Shown here piece by piece: positions 26,901 through 38,284 of a stretch of DNA of 64,000 nucleotides. Made by a program: the position numbers and the translations under genes. The stretch's first letter is position 1. Every line of letters starts with the position of its first letter. The stretch lies in the NCBI GenBank assembly GCA_025403435.1, contig CM046345.1, forward strand, positions 6,712,179-6,776,178, given 5' to 3'. The DNA is from Artocarpus heterophyllus (lineage: Eukaryota > Streptophyta > Magnoliopsida > Rosales > Moraceae). The notes beneath the pieces are model-generated. The model worked only from the letters and a program-made list of their open reading frames with translations. It did not search any database and had not been told where the DNA came from.

Positions 26901-28105
26901 TTTTCGCCGTTGGCTACCATAACGTTCATCCGTCCCTCTCCCTCCGTCTTTAACCCTAATCGTGAAACCCATGCTCGGTTAATGAAGTTGTGTGAGCTTC
27001 CCGTGTCTAGCAATACCATTAATGGACGTCCATCAACCTTTTCCGGAACCCGCATGATTTGAGGAGAGGTTGAGCCAGTAATGGCATGGAGAGAAATTTT
27101 AGCCGTTTCATTTTCTGGTTTGGGTTTGACTTCTTCTTCCTCTGCATCTTCATCATAGCTACAATCAATAAGGAATAGGCGTTTGCAACGATGACCCGGC
27201 GTGTAAACTTCGTCGCAATTGTAGCATAGGTTGCGTCGTCGACGATCTTGGATTTCTTCAGCCGTAAGTCGCTTGACCGGAGGTGCTGTAGGTTTTTTGT
27301 CTAGAGTTGGTACTAGAGTGGTTTTGTGAAAATTTTGGGAAGTTGGGATAATGTTGGGCCGTTTGCCTTCAATGCTGATTGGAGCCCTCTTCTGGTTTTG
27401 GTACTTTTTTTCATAGAGACGGGCAAGACCGGCAGCATGTGGCAGAGTTTGTGGGTTCACCGCTCGAACATCGGCTCGGATAGATTCCTTGAGACCACTA
27501 ACGAAGCAACTAATCTGTTGTTGTTCCGTTAAAGCACCAGCCCTTGCTAGCAAGCGATCGAATTGGGCTTGATAATCACGTACAGGACCGTCTTGAGTAA
27601 GTTTGGTGAGTTCCCCATAGAAGTCATCCAACAATGTTGGCCCATAACGATCGTTTATCGCCTGCTTGAACTCCTCCCAAGTTATCCATACTCGAGTTCT
27701 TCTAAAGGATTGAAACCAGAGATGCACTCCTCCCTCTAAATGATAAGCCGCTAATGCAACTTTTTTGTTGGCAGGTGTTTTATGAAATTCAAAGAACTGC
27801 TCTGCCCGATCAATCCAAGTGATAGGGTCATCGGTACCATCGTATCGTGGGAAATCTAAGCGGACCACCCGAGGTATAATTGTTCCCTGTGCTTGCTGAG
27901 AATTGGATTGTTGATGCGAATGTCCAGAGTGGTTATGTCGTACATTTAACTCATCCACCTGTGTTTGCAGTTGTATGAACATCTCATGCATTTCACGTTG
28001 CATTTGCAACATTTGTTGTTGGGTTGCTAGCAACGAATCTTCTACTGGCTGTTTGGGTGGGTCAGGATGATCGGTCCTATTATCGGAACCTTGCTCTGAT
28101 ACCAT
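23989..28105 (-). pseudogene. gag-pol of the young gypsy element, disabled
   Basis: From the Met at 28105 the order is gag (residues about 1-290, with a Gln-rich coiled region at 28-55), a CCHC-like zinc knuckle (about 294-307), aspartic protease (LLDTGSS near 365), reverse transcriptase, RNase H, integrase with its HPQTDGQTE end, and a short tail. Several breaks are visible. The RT active-site box reads FFYDIL instead of the usual two-Asp form, next to a T run. Two TAG codons interrupt RT (25880-25882 and about 25838). A deletion with frameshift follows GQTE near 24480, removing the end of the integrase core. The frame stops just before the 3' LTR, without a chromodomain. It cannot encode working enzymes. 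Confidence 0.92.
28093..28104 (-). other. Primer binding site overlapping the gag start codon
   Basis: Minus-strand TGGTATCAGAGC is complementary to the 3' end of initiator tRNA-Met, the usual primer for plant gypsy elements. It lies three bases inside the 5' LTR. The ATG of the gag frame (28103-28105) overlaps its first two bases, so translation starts inside the primer site. Confidence 0.92.
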
Positions 28106-28107
28106 TT

Positions 28108-28453
28108 TGTTACGTGCCTGAAGTTGGCGAGCTCTCGCTCGGCCTCTACCACGACGAGGAATGGTTCTGTCGTGAAGAAGCTCTCAAGGAGATAGATAAT
28201 ATTGTTTTTTTACACTTGGATTGGTGAAAAACTGATACTATTTTTTATTCATCTTCCCTTTAAATACACTAAGGATAAACACTCCGTGCATTATCAGTTG
28301 CACGCTTCCCTAAAAAAAAGGAAAACAATCCCAACAGAATAATGACCATTTTGAAATGGTCAATGCTACATAACAAGTGGTAAATAATAAAACTAACTGA
28401 TAATATTAGATAATAAGCTAACAATAATTCCTAAAGATACTGGGCACGTGACA
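28108..28453 (-). repeat. 5' LTR of the 23606-28453 gypsy element
   Basis: It is the partner of the copy at 23606-23951, with the same length and ends and one base of difference. It would hold the promoter of the element; minus-strand TATA-like sequence occurs around 28255-28265 (ATTTAAAGGG), which is not a strong box. Confidence 0.94.
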
Positions 28454-28876
28454 GTAATAGTATCACGATCAAACAGCTGACAAGGGGGATGAGCGAAACA
28501 GGATAGCGGAATTCAAGAACCTCTCTGGTCAAAACTTCTTCGGTTCGTCCCATAAAGCAGGGTCCCTTCCGATTACCCAAGCATTGATAATTACCGTGAT
28601 CTCAGCTGGTATGTCAAGGCGCATTATTTTAGAGTCTTCACTTGATTCTCTTGGAGCTAGTAATGGTATTGGGGGATGTAACTGAAGAGTCTCTTTGATC
28701 ACAGCTTTCAAGTAAGGAGTTTTGTCTAGGTCGATCTCCGATACGTCCGGTTTTCCTTTGGCAACTTCGTTAACCTCGTCTTGTAGTTTCTTGAAAGTTT
28801 TTGGATGCCTCAAGAGCTCTGTCGTTGCCCATTCTAAGACTGTGTAAGTTGTATCAGTCCCACTGACAAACATGTC

Positions 28877-31149
28877 CTACAGCAATAAACCAAAGGATAT
28901 AAAAGAGAACATAGTCTTATGCATATCATTTTCCTAATTGAGCTGTAAGATAATTTTAAATCAAGTGAAATAGACACACGGGATCCTATATGATTTCATC
29001 AACATATTAAAGAAAAGCGTTTTTTTTTTATGGGATTTAAGGATGCAATTTTTTTAGGGATTTTAAAATAAAAGTACTTAGAGGCTGTTAAACTCGATAG
29101 GATTTTCTCAGGCCTCTTTACAAATTGTGGGAAATTAAAAAACATCTTGAATTTAATGCTTATACAAACAAGATATTTAGGCCCTCCATAGATATGAATT
29201 GGTTAGAAAAAAAGAAGCACAAAAAGATTGACTAATAGGGTGTTTGGCAAAATGATTAGAATTATTGGTTAAAACTATAAACATTGTAGCATGTGAGAGC
29301 TTTACACTGCTTTTATTATGACATGTGAGAGTTTTATATTGTTGTTAACTAAAAAAGTTAGTTAGAATAAACTAATGCCAAACATGGTTTAATTCTAACA
29401 TGACACCAGATCAAAGCCGTGTTCAACAAATGAATACACCATTTTGTAAAACTAAAAAAGATAGATTACCTCTCATGATATTATTAATCCCTTCATAATT
29501 AGGGTCTCATAAAAGAAGACTACATCCCTGTATCAACGGAAACTTGGATCCCGTTGGGCCGCTAATGCGTGCTAACGGATTTCATGCGTGCAGACAAAGC
29601 CCACTAAAAGAAGACTTGTTCTTGTATACAAGGCATTATCGATATTGTTTGTCTAACACGTGTCTTCTTCTTTACTATAAGATGCCCACTAAGGTGGTCC
29701 CACGTGGCTTTATGCATTGGATTCTTCCAGATCCTTTTGCTGAACTCTCGTTGCTTTTTGTAGTCTCATTTCAAGCGCGTAGCTCACATAGATACATCAT
29801 CATCATGTACAAAATCTTCCTTGCAATTTTTTTTTTTTAACATCATCTAAATAAGAGTGAGATAAAAATTACTAAAATCTTCCTTGTAATTTTTTTTTAC
29901 TTTTTTTCTCTAACTAATTTATGCTTTTAATTTATTATAATTCATAAGTTTTATCAAAATGATTTCATGTTTAAATAATGTATATGTATATATGCTTTTT
30001 TTTTCAAAAATAAAAATAAATGAAGAACTTCTGGTAAAGAAAATAAGTTTTAGTAAGAATTACCATGTACAATATAATACAGTATGTATACATGTATACA
30101 TATATTTGATCATTAGAAAATTTGAAGAAATTAATAAAGAAACAGTTTTGGAAATTTTAAAATTTGTATAAAGCAGTTAAAAGAGTTGAAAACTTTTTCT
30201 CACCAAAAAATAAAATTTCAAATCAGCTTACATTCGTTCTGGAAAAAAAAGGAATGACTTATACAGAAAATATCTTAAAACTTTGGGTTCATTCCTTATT
30301 AATAAACAAAAGTTAAAGTCTTTTGTAAACAATATATTTTTCTTTTTCAAAATATTTTTTTTGTACTTTGAGCTTTCATATCATTTAAAAAGTATATTCT
30401 TAATTTTTAAGTTGTAAATATACACAGGAAAATTGCATTAAATAGGAAAATATTTACTTTTTGTAGTCAACATTTTATTTTAACTAAAATTGACCAAACT
30501 ATCTTTCAAAAGAGCTTTTTGAAAAAAAAAAATTAAAAGAGAAAAAAGAAAATAAACCTCTAAAAGGTAAAATAATAGAAAAAACAAAATATAAACAAAA
30601 GAAAATGTATAATTATGTCCTTTTTTAATTTTTAATTATTTTTTTCAAATTTTATTTCTTATCTTCAAGATATTTCTGTGATTTTGTAGCGAATCACAAA
30701 CTCTTGCTCAAAGACATACTTTTAAAATAACCCTAATTTTTTTGAAGGGAGATAATCCTATTTTAGGTGTAAAAATTTTAAAACCCAAATGACAATATTA
30801 ATTTTTGGTTGAAAAAAAGACAATATTAAAAATTAGAAATCACCTCATTATTTTTGTGTCATTTAAAAACGACAACATCTGGTTAACAAATTCAACGACA
30901 CTATCGAATTAACCCAATTAAACGACAATGTTGAGTCTCGCGTAAATTTACGAGCGCGCGTCTGTTGATCTCTCCTCATATTCAGTGACAATAACCGCAC
31001 CAGCTTGACCATAGTTAAATAAACCACCGAAAAACTAACCCTGGTTAGACCCGCACTTGAAAGTTGGATCACACGGATCGGTCAAAGACGGCTGAGAATT
31101 CAACACGTGTACGGCCAGATCTGTTCTGCACCGCCTCACCTCTCGTTGT
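28877..31149. other. Intergenic, with one small MITE
   Basis: No P450 first exon and no other gene were found. The stretch is AT-rich, with poly-A/T runs and short runs of open frame that look random. The MITE at 29241-29384 is listed separately. Toward 30900-31140 GC content rises as the kinase promoter begins. Confidence 0.5.
29241..29384. mobile_element. Small MITE with TGTTTGGCA ends
   Basis: The 144 bp unit starts TGTTTGGCA and ends TGCCAAACA. Its core GTAGCATGTGAGAGCTTTA recurs, in either orientation and with variation, near 21243, 48535, 54432, 58290, 60540 and 60795. Similar cores inside P450 copies suggest a locally active family. No target duplication was resolved. The ends recall hAT-type MITEs. 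Confidence 0.65.
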
Positions 31150-31179
31150 TAGGGTTAAATTTAGGGTTAGGTTTTAGGG
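31150..31179 (+). promoter_or_regulatory. Telo-box cluster upstream of the kinase
   Basis: TAGGGTT occurs twice (31150-31156, 31162-31168) and a related TTTTAGGG follows. The reverse complement AACCCTA is the plant telo-box, often found near the start of broadly expressed genes. It lies 115-140 bp upstream of the kinase ATG, suitable for the core promoter or leader. Confidence 0.55.
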
Positions 31180-31291
31180 CTCCCCTCTTGCAAAGATAAC
31201 GCAACTTTCTTACTCCTCTGGTTCTTCGTCAACCTCGATTTTCTCTCGCTTTTTTGATTCGATCTTTCTTCTGCGATTTGGCTTGTTGATC

Positions 31292-34200
31292 ATGGAGATG
31301 GAGCGTGTGACGGAGTTTCCCCATACTCACCTCGATCGTCGGCCGCGAAAGAGGGCGAGGTTGGGCTGGGACGTTCCTCAAGCCCCAAAGGTAACTTTTA
31401 TCTCCTCCGAAATTCTCAGATCTGTTCAATTTGATTATGGTTTTTTTGATTTTGGTTCTTGATCTGAACTTTTATGTGTGATTTGCGTTTGGCTTAGGTC
31501 AGGTACGGTTCGATCTTTGTTTTTCTTTCTTGCGATTACCAAACACGATTAAAGATTTCTTTTTTCTGTGATTTTATTTGGAAATTTGTGATTCTTGGAG
31601 TTATTTTATGCGATTTCCTTTTTATTTCAGCTTTAATTCGTGCCTATCGCTTCTGGTAATTGATAATTATGGGATATGGGGATTACAGCACTTGTTAAAT
31701 CATTGGATCTATGTGTTTATGGCTTTATATTTGTAATATGTTGAAAAGTTTGTTTGTTTTTTTTTTCTTGAGAATTGAGAAGAATATTGTAGGTTATTAT
31801 TTTGTTTGGTCTTAATTTTTTTTCATGCTTGATTCTAAATCTCGTATATTGCAGCATTTTCTTTGAATTTTTATGAAAAATAACAGGGGATGTTGACGGT
31901 AATTTTTTTTCCCTATATGCTAAAAGAATTGAAAAAGAAAACGGTAGATAAGTTTATTGATTTATAGCTATTCATTTTTTTTCCTGCTTGATTCTAATGC
32001 TTATATTTTGCGAAGCATTTTCTCTGAATTATTCTGGCAAGTTACAGGGGTTGTTGACAATAATTTTGTTTTTCCTATATTCTATTTCGTTCGAAATAGT
32101 GTTCTGTTATGTTGCTGATGTCTCACTGACTAATGGGTTGAGGTTTGGGGTAAGGCATTTGGTTGGAAAGGATTTTGATTTAATCTCAGAAAGAATATGT
32201 ATAATGGCTATGTGTAGGCTCAGGTAGGAATGTTATGTGGACAAGAGATTGGGAATTTCACAAGCTTTGCTTCTTTGACCGCACCCTCAGACCACACTAG
32301 TAGTTCTTCTCTATTTCTAAAGGGAGTGGCTCGAAATGGCTCTCCGCCCATGCGTGAGGATGACAAGGATGGGCATTACATGTTTGAGCTTGGAGAAAAT
32401 TTAACTTCTCGCTGTAATTACGCCTTACCATCATCAAAATAATTTGCATCTTTTGGTTGTCCTCATCATTACTTAGGCCATTTTAAATATCTTCCAAGTC
32501 CTACTGATGCTTCACTTATTATAAGCTAGGGTCTGCTATTTCTTTCATGACAAATTTAGTCCTTTTTAGTTTGTTGTCAAATATAGAAGCTTTGAGTGTG
32601 TTCTAATTTGCTGGGAGATTCTCAGGATCTTATTGTTAATTTGTTATGTTGAATGGCTGAGTGCATAGCATCTAACATGATAATTATATTTTTGTAGATA
32701 AGATCCAGAGTAAAATGGGTGAAGGTACCTTTGGTCAGGTTCTAGAATGCTGGGACAGAGAAAAAAGGGAGATGGTTGCCATAAAAATTGTTCGTGGAAT
32801 TAAAAAGTACCGTGAAGCAGCGATGATTGAAATTGAAATGTTGCAGCAACTTGGAAAACATGATAAAAATGGAAATCGGTGAGTGATTCTATGTCTTTTT
32901 AACTCCTTTGTGGAACGTATCTGACATGTTACAAAATGGTTTCCTGAACTTTGTAGCTATTGTTAAATGGGTTTATTCCTTGCAGTTGTGTGCAATTACG
33001 GAACTGGTTTGACTATCGTAACCATATCTGTATTGTAAGTATGTGTTGATTTGTGAATGGATTGATTTCCCCAATTAACAAATAGTGTGGGGGTTAAGCC
33101 TTGTGGGTGAATTCAAATGGTTTCAACAGGTCTTTGAGAAGCTTGGACCAAGCTTATACGATTTTCTACGCAAAAACAATTACCGCTCATTTCCCATTGA
33201 CCTTGTCCGTGAGATTGGAAGACAACTGTTGGAATGTGTAGCATGTGTGTAGTAATTACTTTAGCTAGCTTCTTTTTTCATCCTGTTTACAAATTCCTTT
33301 TATACTTCTGTTGCGGATATGATTGTCGTATCTCATTGTATGTTAGCTTGTATTTTAAAGGGTTGTAATTGTGGTGACTGATCAATTTTTTGTTTTTTAG
33401 AAAAGTTTGGAAGTTGAGGGCCTAGCAAGTCTGTGGCAGAGAGCAGTCCTTTGGTTTTGCTTTTTGATCATGTTCCCTTTTTTTTTCTTTGTTTTCAGTC
33501 ATGCACGACTTGCATCTGATTCATACCGATTTGAAGCCTGAGAACATTCTTCTCGTTTCTCCAGATTATGTTAAAGTTCCTGATTATAGGGTAACCTTTG
33601 ACTTCTTTTTCTGCATTGCGATGTTACTTTAGCTTCACGTATGGCTCCTTTATGTTGTGTTCCCCCCACCTTTTTTTAACATTGTGTTGTGACTGGTCTG
33701 CTCTTCTCAGAGTTCTTCCCGGTCACCAAAGGATAGTTTGTATTTTAAAAGAGTGCCAAAATCAAGCGCTATCAAGGTGATTGATTTTGGTAGCACAACT
33801 TATGAGCGTCAAGATCAGAATTACATTGTATCAACACGCCATTACCGTGGACCTGAAGTTATTCTTGGTAAGTAGAAGATCCTTTGGCCCCGATCTGCCA
33901 TAATTTCTCATGTGACTAATCTCCTTGATAATTTCTTCCCAGGACTTGGATGGAGTTATCCTTGTGATATATGGAGTGTTGGTTGTATATTGGTGGAGTT
34001 GTGTACGGTAAGATTGCAGAAATGGTCAATTGCTTTTCTCATTTAGTAATGCGAGCCACAACCACGTCTATGCTTAGTTGTGATTGTTGGTGCAGGGTGA
34101 GGCATTGTTTCAAACTCATGAGAATTTGGAGCACCTTGCTATGATGGAACGTGTTTTGGGTCCACCTCCTCAACATATGTTGAAGAGAGTAGAGTAAGCT

Positions 34201-34634
34201 ATCGTGCATTCCTTTATTTGTTCTGTGATTGGAAACTATATATGAAATGAAGAAATGGTGCTTATCATAGTCTTGATGTTTCTAGCCGACATGCAGAGAA
34301 GTATGTTAGGAAGTCTAGATTGGATTGGCCAGAAGGTGCAACCTCGAGGGAGAGTATTAGAGCTGTACAGAAGCTCCCTCGTCTTCAGGTTTTTTTCTTT
34401 GCTGCTGATTTTGTGAACTATTTTATCTACCAACGTATTTTTCAAGTAAAACGGTTCATCATTTTATTTGCGTCCAATCTTGTGCAGAACCTCATAATGC
34501 AGCATGTAGACCATTCTGCTGGCGATCTTATTCATCTGTTGCAGGGATTACTTAGATACGATCCCTCTGATAGGCTCTCAGCTCGAGAAGCCCTCAGACA
34601 TCCATTTTTTTCTAGGGATCACCTTCGAAGGTGA
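31292..34634 (+). CDS. AFC2: LAMMER-type dual-specificity kinase, AFC2-like, intact
   Basis: Eleven exons splice with GT..AG junctions into 433 residues: 31292-31390, 32218-32413, 32698-32878, 32986-33034, 33130-33244, 33499-33590, 33711-33867, 33943-34007, 34096-34193, 34286-34388, 34488-34634. The N-terminus has a basic nuclear signal (RRPRKRAR, 16-23). The kinase domain shows GEGTFG (106-111), Lys128, HTDLKPEN (222-229), DFGS (268-271) and the signature [11 protein letters not shown] (330-340) that defines the LAMMER/Clk family. These nuclear kinases phosphorylate SR splicing factors. One oddity is RGPEV at 289-293, where the usual APE motif is GPE. It is plus strand, unlike the nearby CYP71A copies, and looks like a conserved single gene unrelated to them. 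Confidence 0.95.
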
Positions 34635-35996
34635 AGTGTGCTACGTTGACTAAAAACAGAAAAAGGGGCAGCTAGAATCGAGGATCTCTCCTTTCTGAGG
34701 CGGCGGGCTATGGTTGCTTGAACGGGATAAAGGCTCAAGTTCCAAGTGTGTAAATAATTACCAATTTAGTGAATCAGGCGCACAAAACCCCTCATCTACT
34801 AACCCAGTTGTGGAGACCTGCAAATATTGATTCTGTGTTGTACAGAATGAATTTGAGAGAGACCAATATGACGTTTTTAACTACTTGTAATGCGAAAAAT
34901 CGTTTACATATATAATATGCCTTCAATTTTTTTATTATCTTTTTGTGCTGATGGGTTGGTCCGAAGATCCTTCAGCTGTCTTGTAATTTTTGGTTTGGTC
35001 TAAAATGGAAAGAATACTTGGCGTTGTTTGTTTTTGTTTTTAAAATTTTTAAAAATATTTTTGTATATTTTTTAAGATAAAAATTTTAAAAATATTTTTA
35101 GTGTAACTTTAAAAAAGTTATTTTTTAAAATAAAAATATTTTTACTTATTTTAAAAACTATATGAAATGGCTTCTACCTCCTGATTTTCGTAGTTCTGGA
35201 GTTTTTTAAACGCGTCTAAAAGACGGTTAGACTCGACGGGTGATTGAAGGCTTTGACGCATAGCGAAAAAGTATGATATGTAATGCACTCTAGTCACAGC
35301 CTCTTTTAGCTTTGTCGGTTGTGTATGCATCATTCCACCAAGTCAGGTTTAAAGGCTGTCGATGGAGGGAAAAAGAGAGATAAGACATAGTTAATAGCTA
35401 TGGGACATGGCTTAAACCTATTTAAACTAACATAGTAGCTGGTTAAATTTTGTGAAAGAGACTTACTTTTTTAATTTGAATTATGTTTCCGCACAAATCA
35501 CCGATGGTCTTCAGCTTTTGTAGTAGGTTGAACTCATTTAACTATGTGACAGTTGCTTCAACTATGTGGGACGATTGCTAGTTTGATCGTCTCTTCATCT
35601 CTTCGAGTAGATAATGGTCATCTTTTCAAGTAGATAGCACAAAACGTAGTTGGGAAGCAGCCAAAATGCCTTCATTGTTTCATATTGTCATGGTGATACC
35701 AGCATTCCATGGATCAATGGTAAGCTTGAGGGTGACAAGTCTGTATTCAATAAAAACTATCTCATACAATGTCTTTTTTCCATATGCCAAACCAGTATAC
35801 TGACATGTCTTTCTTTGGCCCTTTGGCTCGTCGCTTTGTCTGCTTAAATGTTTAATTCGAAAATATCTTAAAACTAAATGGGACAAACTAATTACTTAAA
35901 TGTGCAATGCTTTTGATTTCTTGTAGCGGTGATCTTTGTCGCAAACCAAATGAAGTAAGGCTTATCCTTTGCCATAAGAAAAGAAGCAGATACATA

Positions 35997-36043
<47 letters not shown>

Positions 36044-36101
36044 TTATATGTGAATCCAAGGATGGAGAATTGGGTACTCATTTGGTGACGGGGTAACTAA
36101 A
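34635..36101. other. 3' flank of the kinase and promoter side of the next P450
   Basis: About 300 bp after the kinase stop is likely 3' UTR. Beyond it no gene is supported. An (AT)n microsatellite with TTTATA tails runs from about 36000 to 36050, just upstream of the P450 start at 36102, and may include its TATA region. Confidence 0.5.
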
Positions 36102-37952
36102 ATGGAAATGGCTCAAGTAACACCACTCGTGCATCCCTTATTCATTGTCTACTTTTTCCTCCTATTCACCCTCCTTTTGCACAAACGCAATAGATCTAGT
36201 GGTAACAAACTCAGCCTACCACCGTCACCGCCAGGATTACCGATCCTTGGAAACCTTCACCAGCTAGGGACACACCCACACTGCTCCCTCCGAGCTCTCT
36301 CTTACAAGTACGGCCCCCTGGGGCTCTTGCATTTGGGGCGTGTCCTGACTCTTGTGGTTTCATCTGCAGACATGGTACAAGAAATCACCAAGACACATGA
36401 CATAGCTTTTTCTAACCGACCTAAAACCACTTCGAGTTATATATTCTTACACGGAAGCCGCAACGTGGGCTTCGCTCCATAAGGCGAGTTCTGGAGGCAA
36501 GCTCGGAAGATTTGTGTTCTTGATCTCTTGAGACTCAGAAGAGTGCAAGAATTTCGATACGTGAGGGAAGAAGAGGTAGCGATGTTGATCAATAGCATAC
36601 GCAAAAGCGGTGATAATGGGAATTATAGCTGCATAAATCTGAGCAAGATGTTGATGGCGACCTCTAAGAATATCATCTTCAGAGACATTATTGGACAAAG
36701 AAGTGGTACGGAAGAAGCGGATGGGGGGTGGTACTTGGAGCTATCAAGAAAGATATCGGCGCAACTTATGGCGTTCAGTGTTGGAGATTTCTATCCTACA
36801 TTGAAATGGATAGACCATCATCACCGAGGGTTCACATCGAGGTTGAGATCAACGTCTAAAACTCTAGACAGTTTTTCCGACAAGGTCATTGAAGAGCACA
36901 AGGCAAAAATGAAAAGTACTACTGATGATGTGAAAGACTTTGTGGATATTCTTCTTAGACTTCAAAAGGGTAACATCAACGATTTTGAGCTCACAAAAGA
37001 CAACGTAAAAGCTATTCTACAGGTTTCTTTCGCTTTTTCATAATTCCTTTTCAATTGTCGCATTAGTTTTTCTATTGATCAAATGGTTAAGTATAACTTG
37101 CGGATATAATAGTTTCTTTCTATGAATTCAAATTTGTCATATCATTAATGACTAAACACAAAAAGGTGAATTAAAAAGCATTTCAAATGTTTCGAATGAT
37201 ATCGTGGTATGATATGATCGGTTAGATACCATTTTAGATGCCCATGTTAGGTGCTTTGAATCATGTATATACACACACCTTACTACAAGACTGAAAGCTT
37301 ATATATATGATTTTCTCGTTAACGACAGGACATGCTTGTGGCTGGAACTGAATCTACTTCAATGACATTGGAATGGTTGATGGCAGATCTAATAAAAAAC
37401 CCAAGGGTGATGAAGCAAGCTCATGAAGAGGTGAGAAGAACAGTGGGAAATAAGACGAAGATTGATATGAATGATCTAAGTCATATGAATTACTTGAAAT
37501 GTGTCATAAAAGAAAACATGAGACTACGTCCTATAGCTCCTCTTTTGGTTGCTCGAGAAACAAGAGAGAGCATCAACAACATGGGAGGGTATCATATTCC
37601 CGAGAAAACAAGAGTGTTCATCAATGCATGGGCAATCCAGAGGAGCCCAAATTAGTGGGACAAGCCAGAGGAGTTCATCCCAGAGAGGTTCAAGAACAGC
37701 TCGGTTGGTTTCAAAGGGCAAGACGCGCAGTTCATTCCGTTCGGTTTTGGAAGAAGAGGCAGTCCTGGCTTGGCATTTGCTGTTGCTAATATTGAATATG
37801 TCAGTGCCAACCTTTTATATTGGTTTGACTGGAAGTTGCCTGGCTATGACGGTGTAATATCGCCGGAGGAATTAGACATGAGTGAAGGTGTTGGGCTCAC
37901 CGTTTACAAGAAAGTCCCTCTTCATCTTGTGCCAATACCCTATTCTCCTTGA
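36102..37952 (+). pseudogene. CYP71-type P450, full length but with two stops and no haem cysteine
   Basis: Exon 1 is 36102-37022 and exon 2 is 37329-37952, with a 306 bp GT..AG intron. The frame is otherwise continuous over the full family length, with PPSPP, the FWRQ C-helix, AGTEST, ExxR (ENMR) and a normal end. Three changes disable it. A TAA (36480-36482) stands where P450s have Tyr before GEFWRQ, a TAG (37653-37655) stands where Leu precedes WD, and the haem loop reads PFGFGRRGSPG, with Ser (AGT, 37761-37763) instead of the iron-binding Cys. It has no frameshift, so decay looks recent. It is a different subtype from the copies on either side. Confidence 0.93.
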
Positions 37953-38284
37953 TCAGAAATGAATGTAGTGTAGTGTAACTATTATGTATTCTAAAGGGAA
38001 TAATGTATATAATGTTACATGCAGTTTCAGTTACTGCATCATATTTTATTTCTCCTGTTAAATACCAAATCAGAGGTTACATCATTAAAAGCTGGCTACG
38101 CTTTACGTCGGAAACAGGTCTATTGTTTTAATTACATTTACATGCGTTCATTCACTAATACTTCACACCAGAATATAGAGTTTTTATTTATTTTATTTTT
38201 TTGCCTCAAGGTTTGTAGGCAATTTGAACTCTTAACCTCTCAAAAAATTTGAAATTTATATTAAATTATCATAATCAATTAATA

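Larger units (their letters stand above)
23606..28453 (-). mobile_element. Ty3/gypsy retrotransposon with both LTRs and target duplication
   Basis: The 4848 bp element lies on the minus strand. Its two 346 bp LTRs differ by one base (G or T near 23870/28372). The 5 bp GTAAT flanks both ends (23601-23605 and 28454-28458), a perfect target duplication. Inside are a primer site for initiator tRNA-Met, a gag-pol frame and a polypurine tract. Small size, short LTRs and one long gag-pol frame fit the Reina-like group of plant chromoviruses, but the chromodomain itself is missing. It sits inside foreign DNA already lodged in a P450 pseudogene. Confidence 0.96.
22911..28876 (-). pseudogene. CYP71A-like P450 second exon, split by insertions
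   Basis: Two pieces belong together on the minus strand. The first (28507-28876) begins with a normal acceptor (CTGTAG|GACATG) and reads through GTDTTY, an ExxR site (ETLQ, with Gln in place of the usual Arg) and on to PERFLNSAI, with a TGA replacing one codon after PKKF. The second (22911 to about 23150) carries QLIPFGGGRRVCPG with its haem cysteine and the C-terminus, with a one-base shift just before the end. Between them lie a foreign segment of about 0.5 kb and, inside that, the gypsy element at 23606-28453. No first exon was found upstream (28877-31291). It resembles the intact gene at 13991-17764. Confidence 0.9.

Noticed and set aside
26700..27532. Plus-strand open frames within the gypsy element
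   Set aside because: They lie opposite gag-pol and show no known domain.
36000..36050. AT repeat considered as a special promoter or origin
   Set aside because: It is an ordinary dinucleotide microsatellite; a TATA role is possible but unproven.
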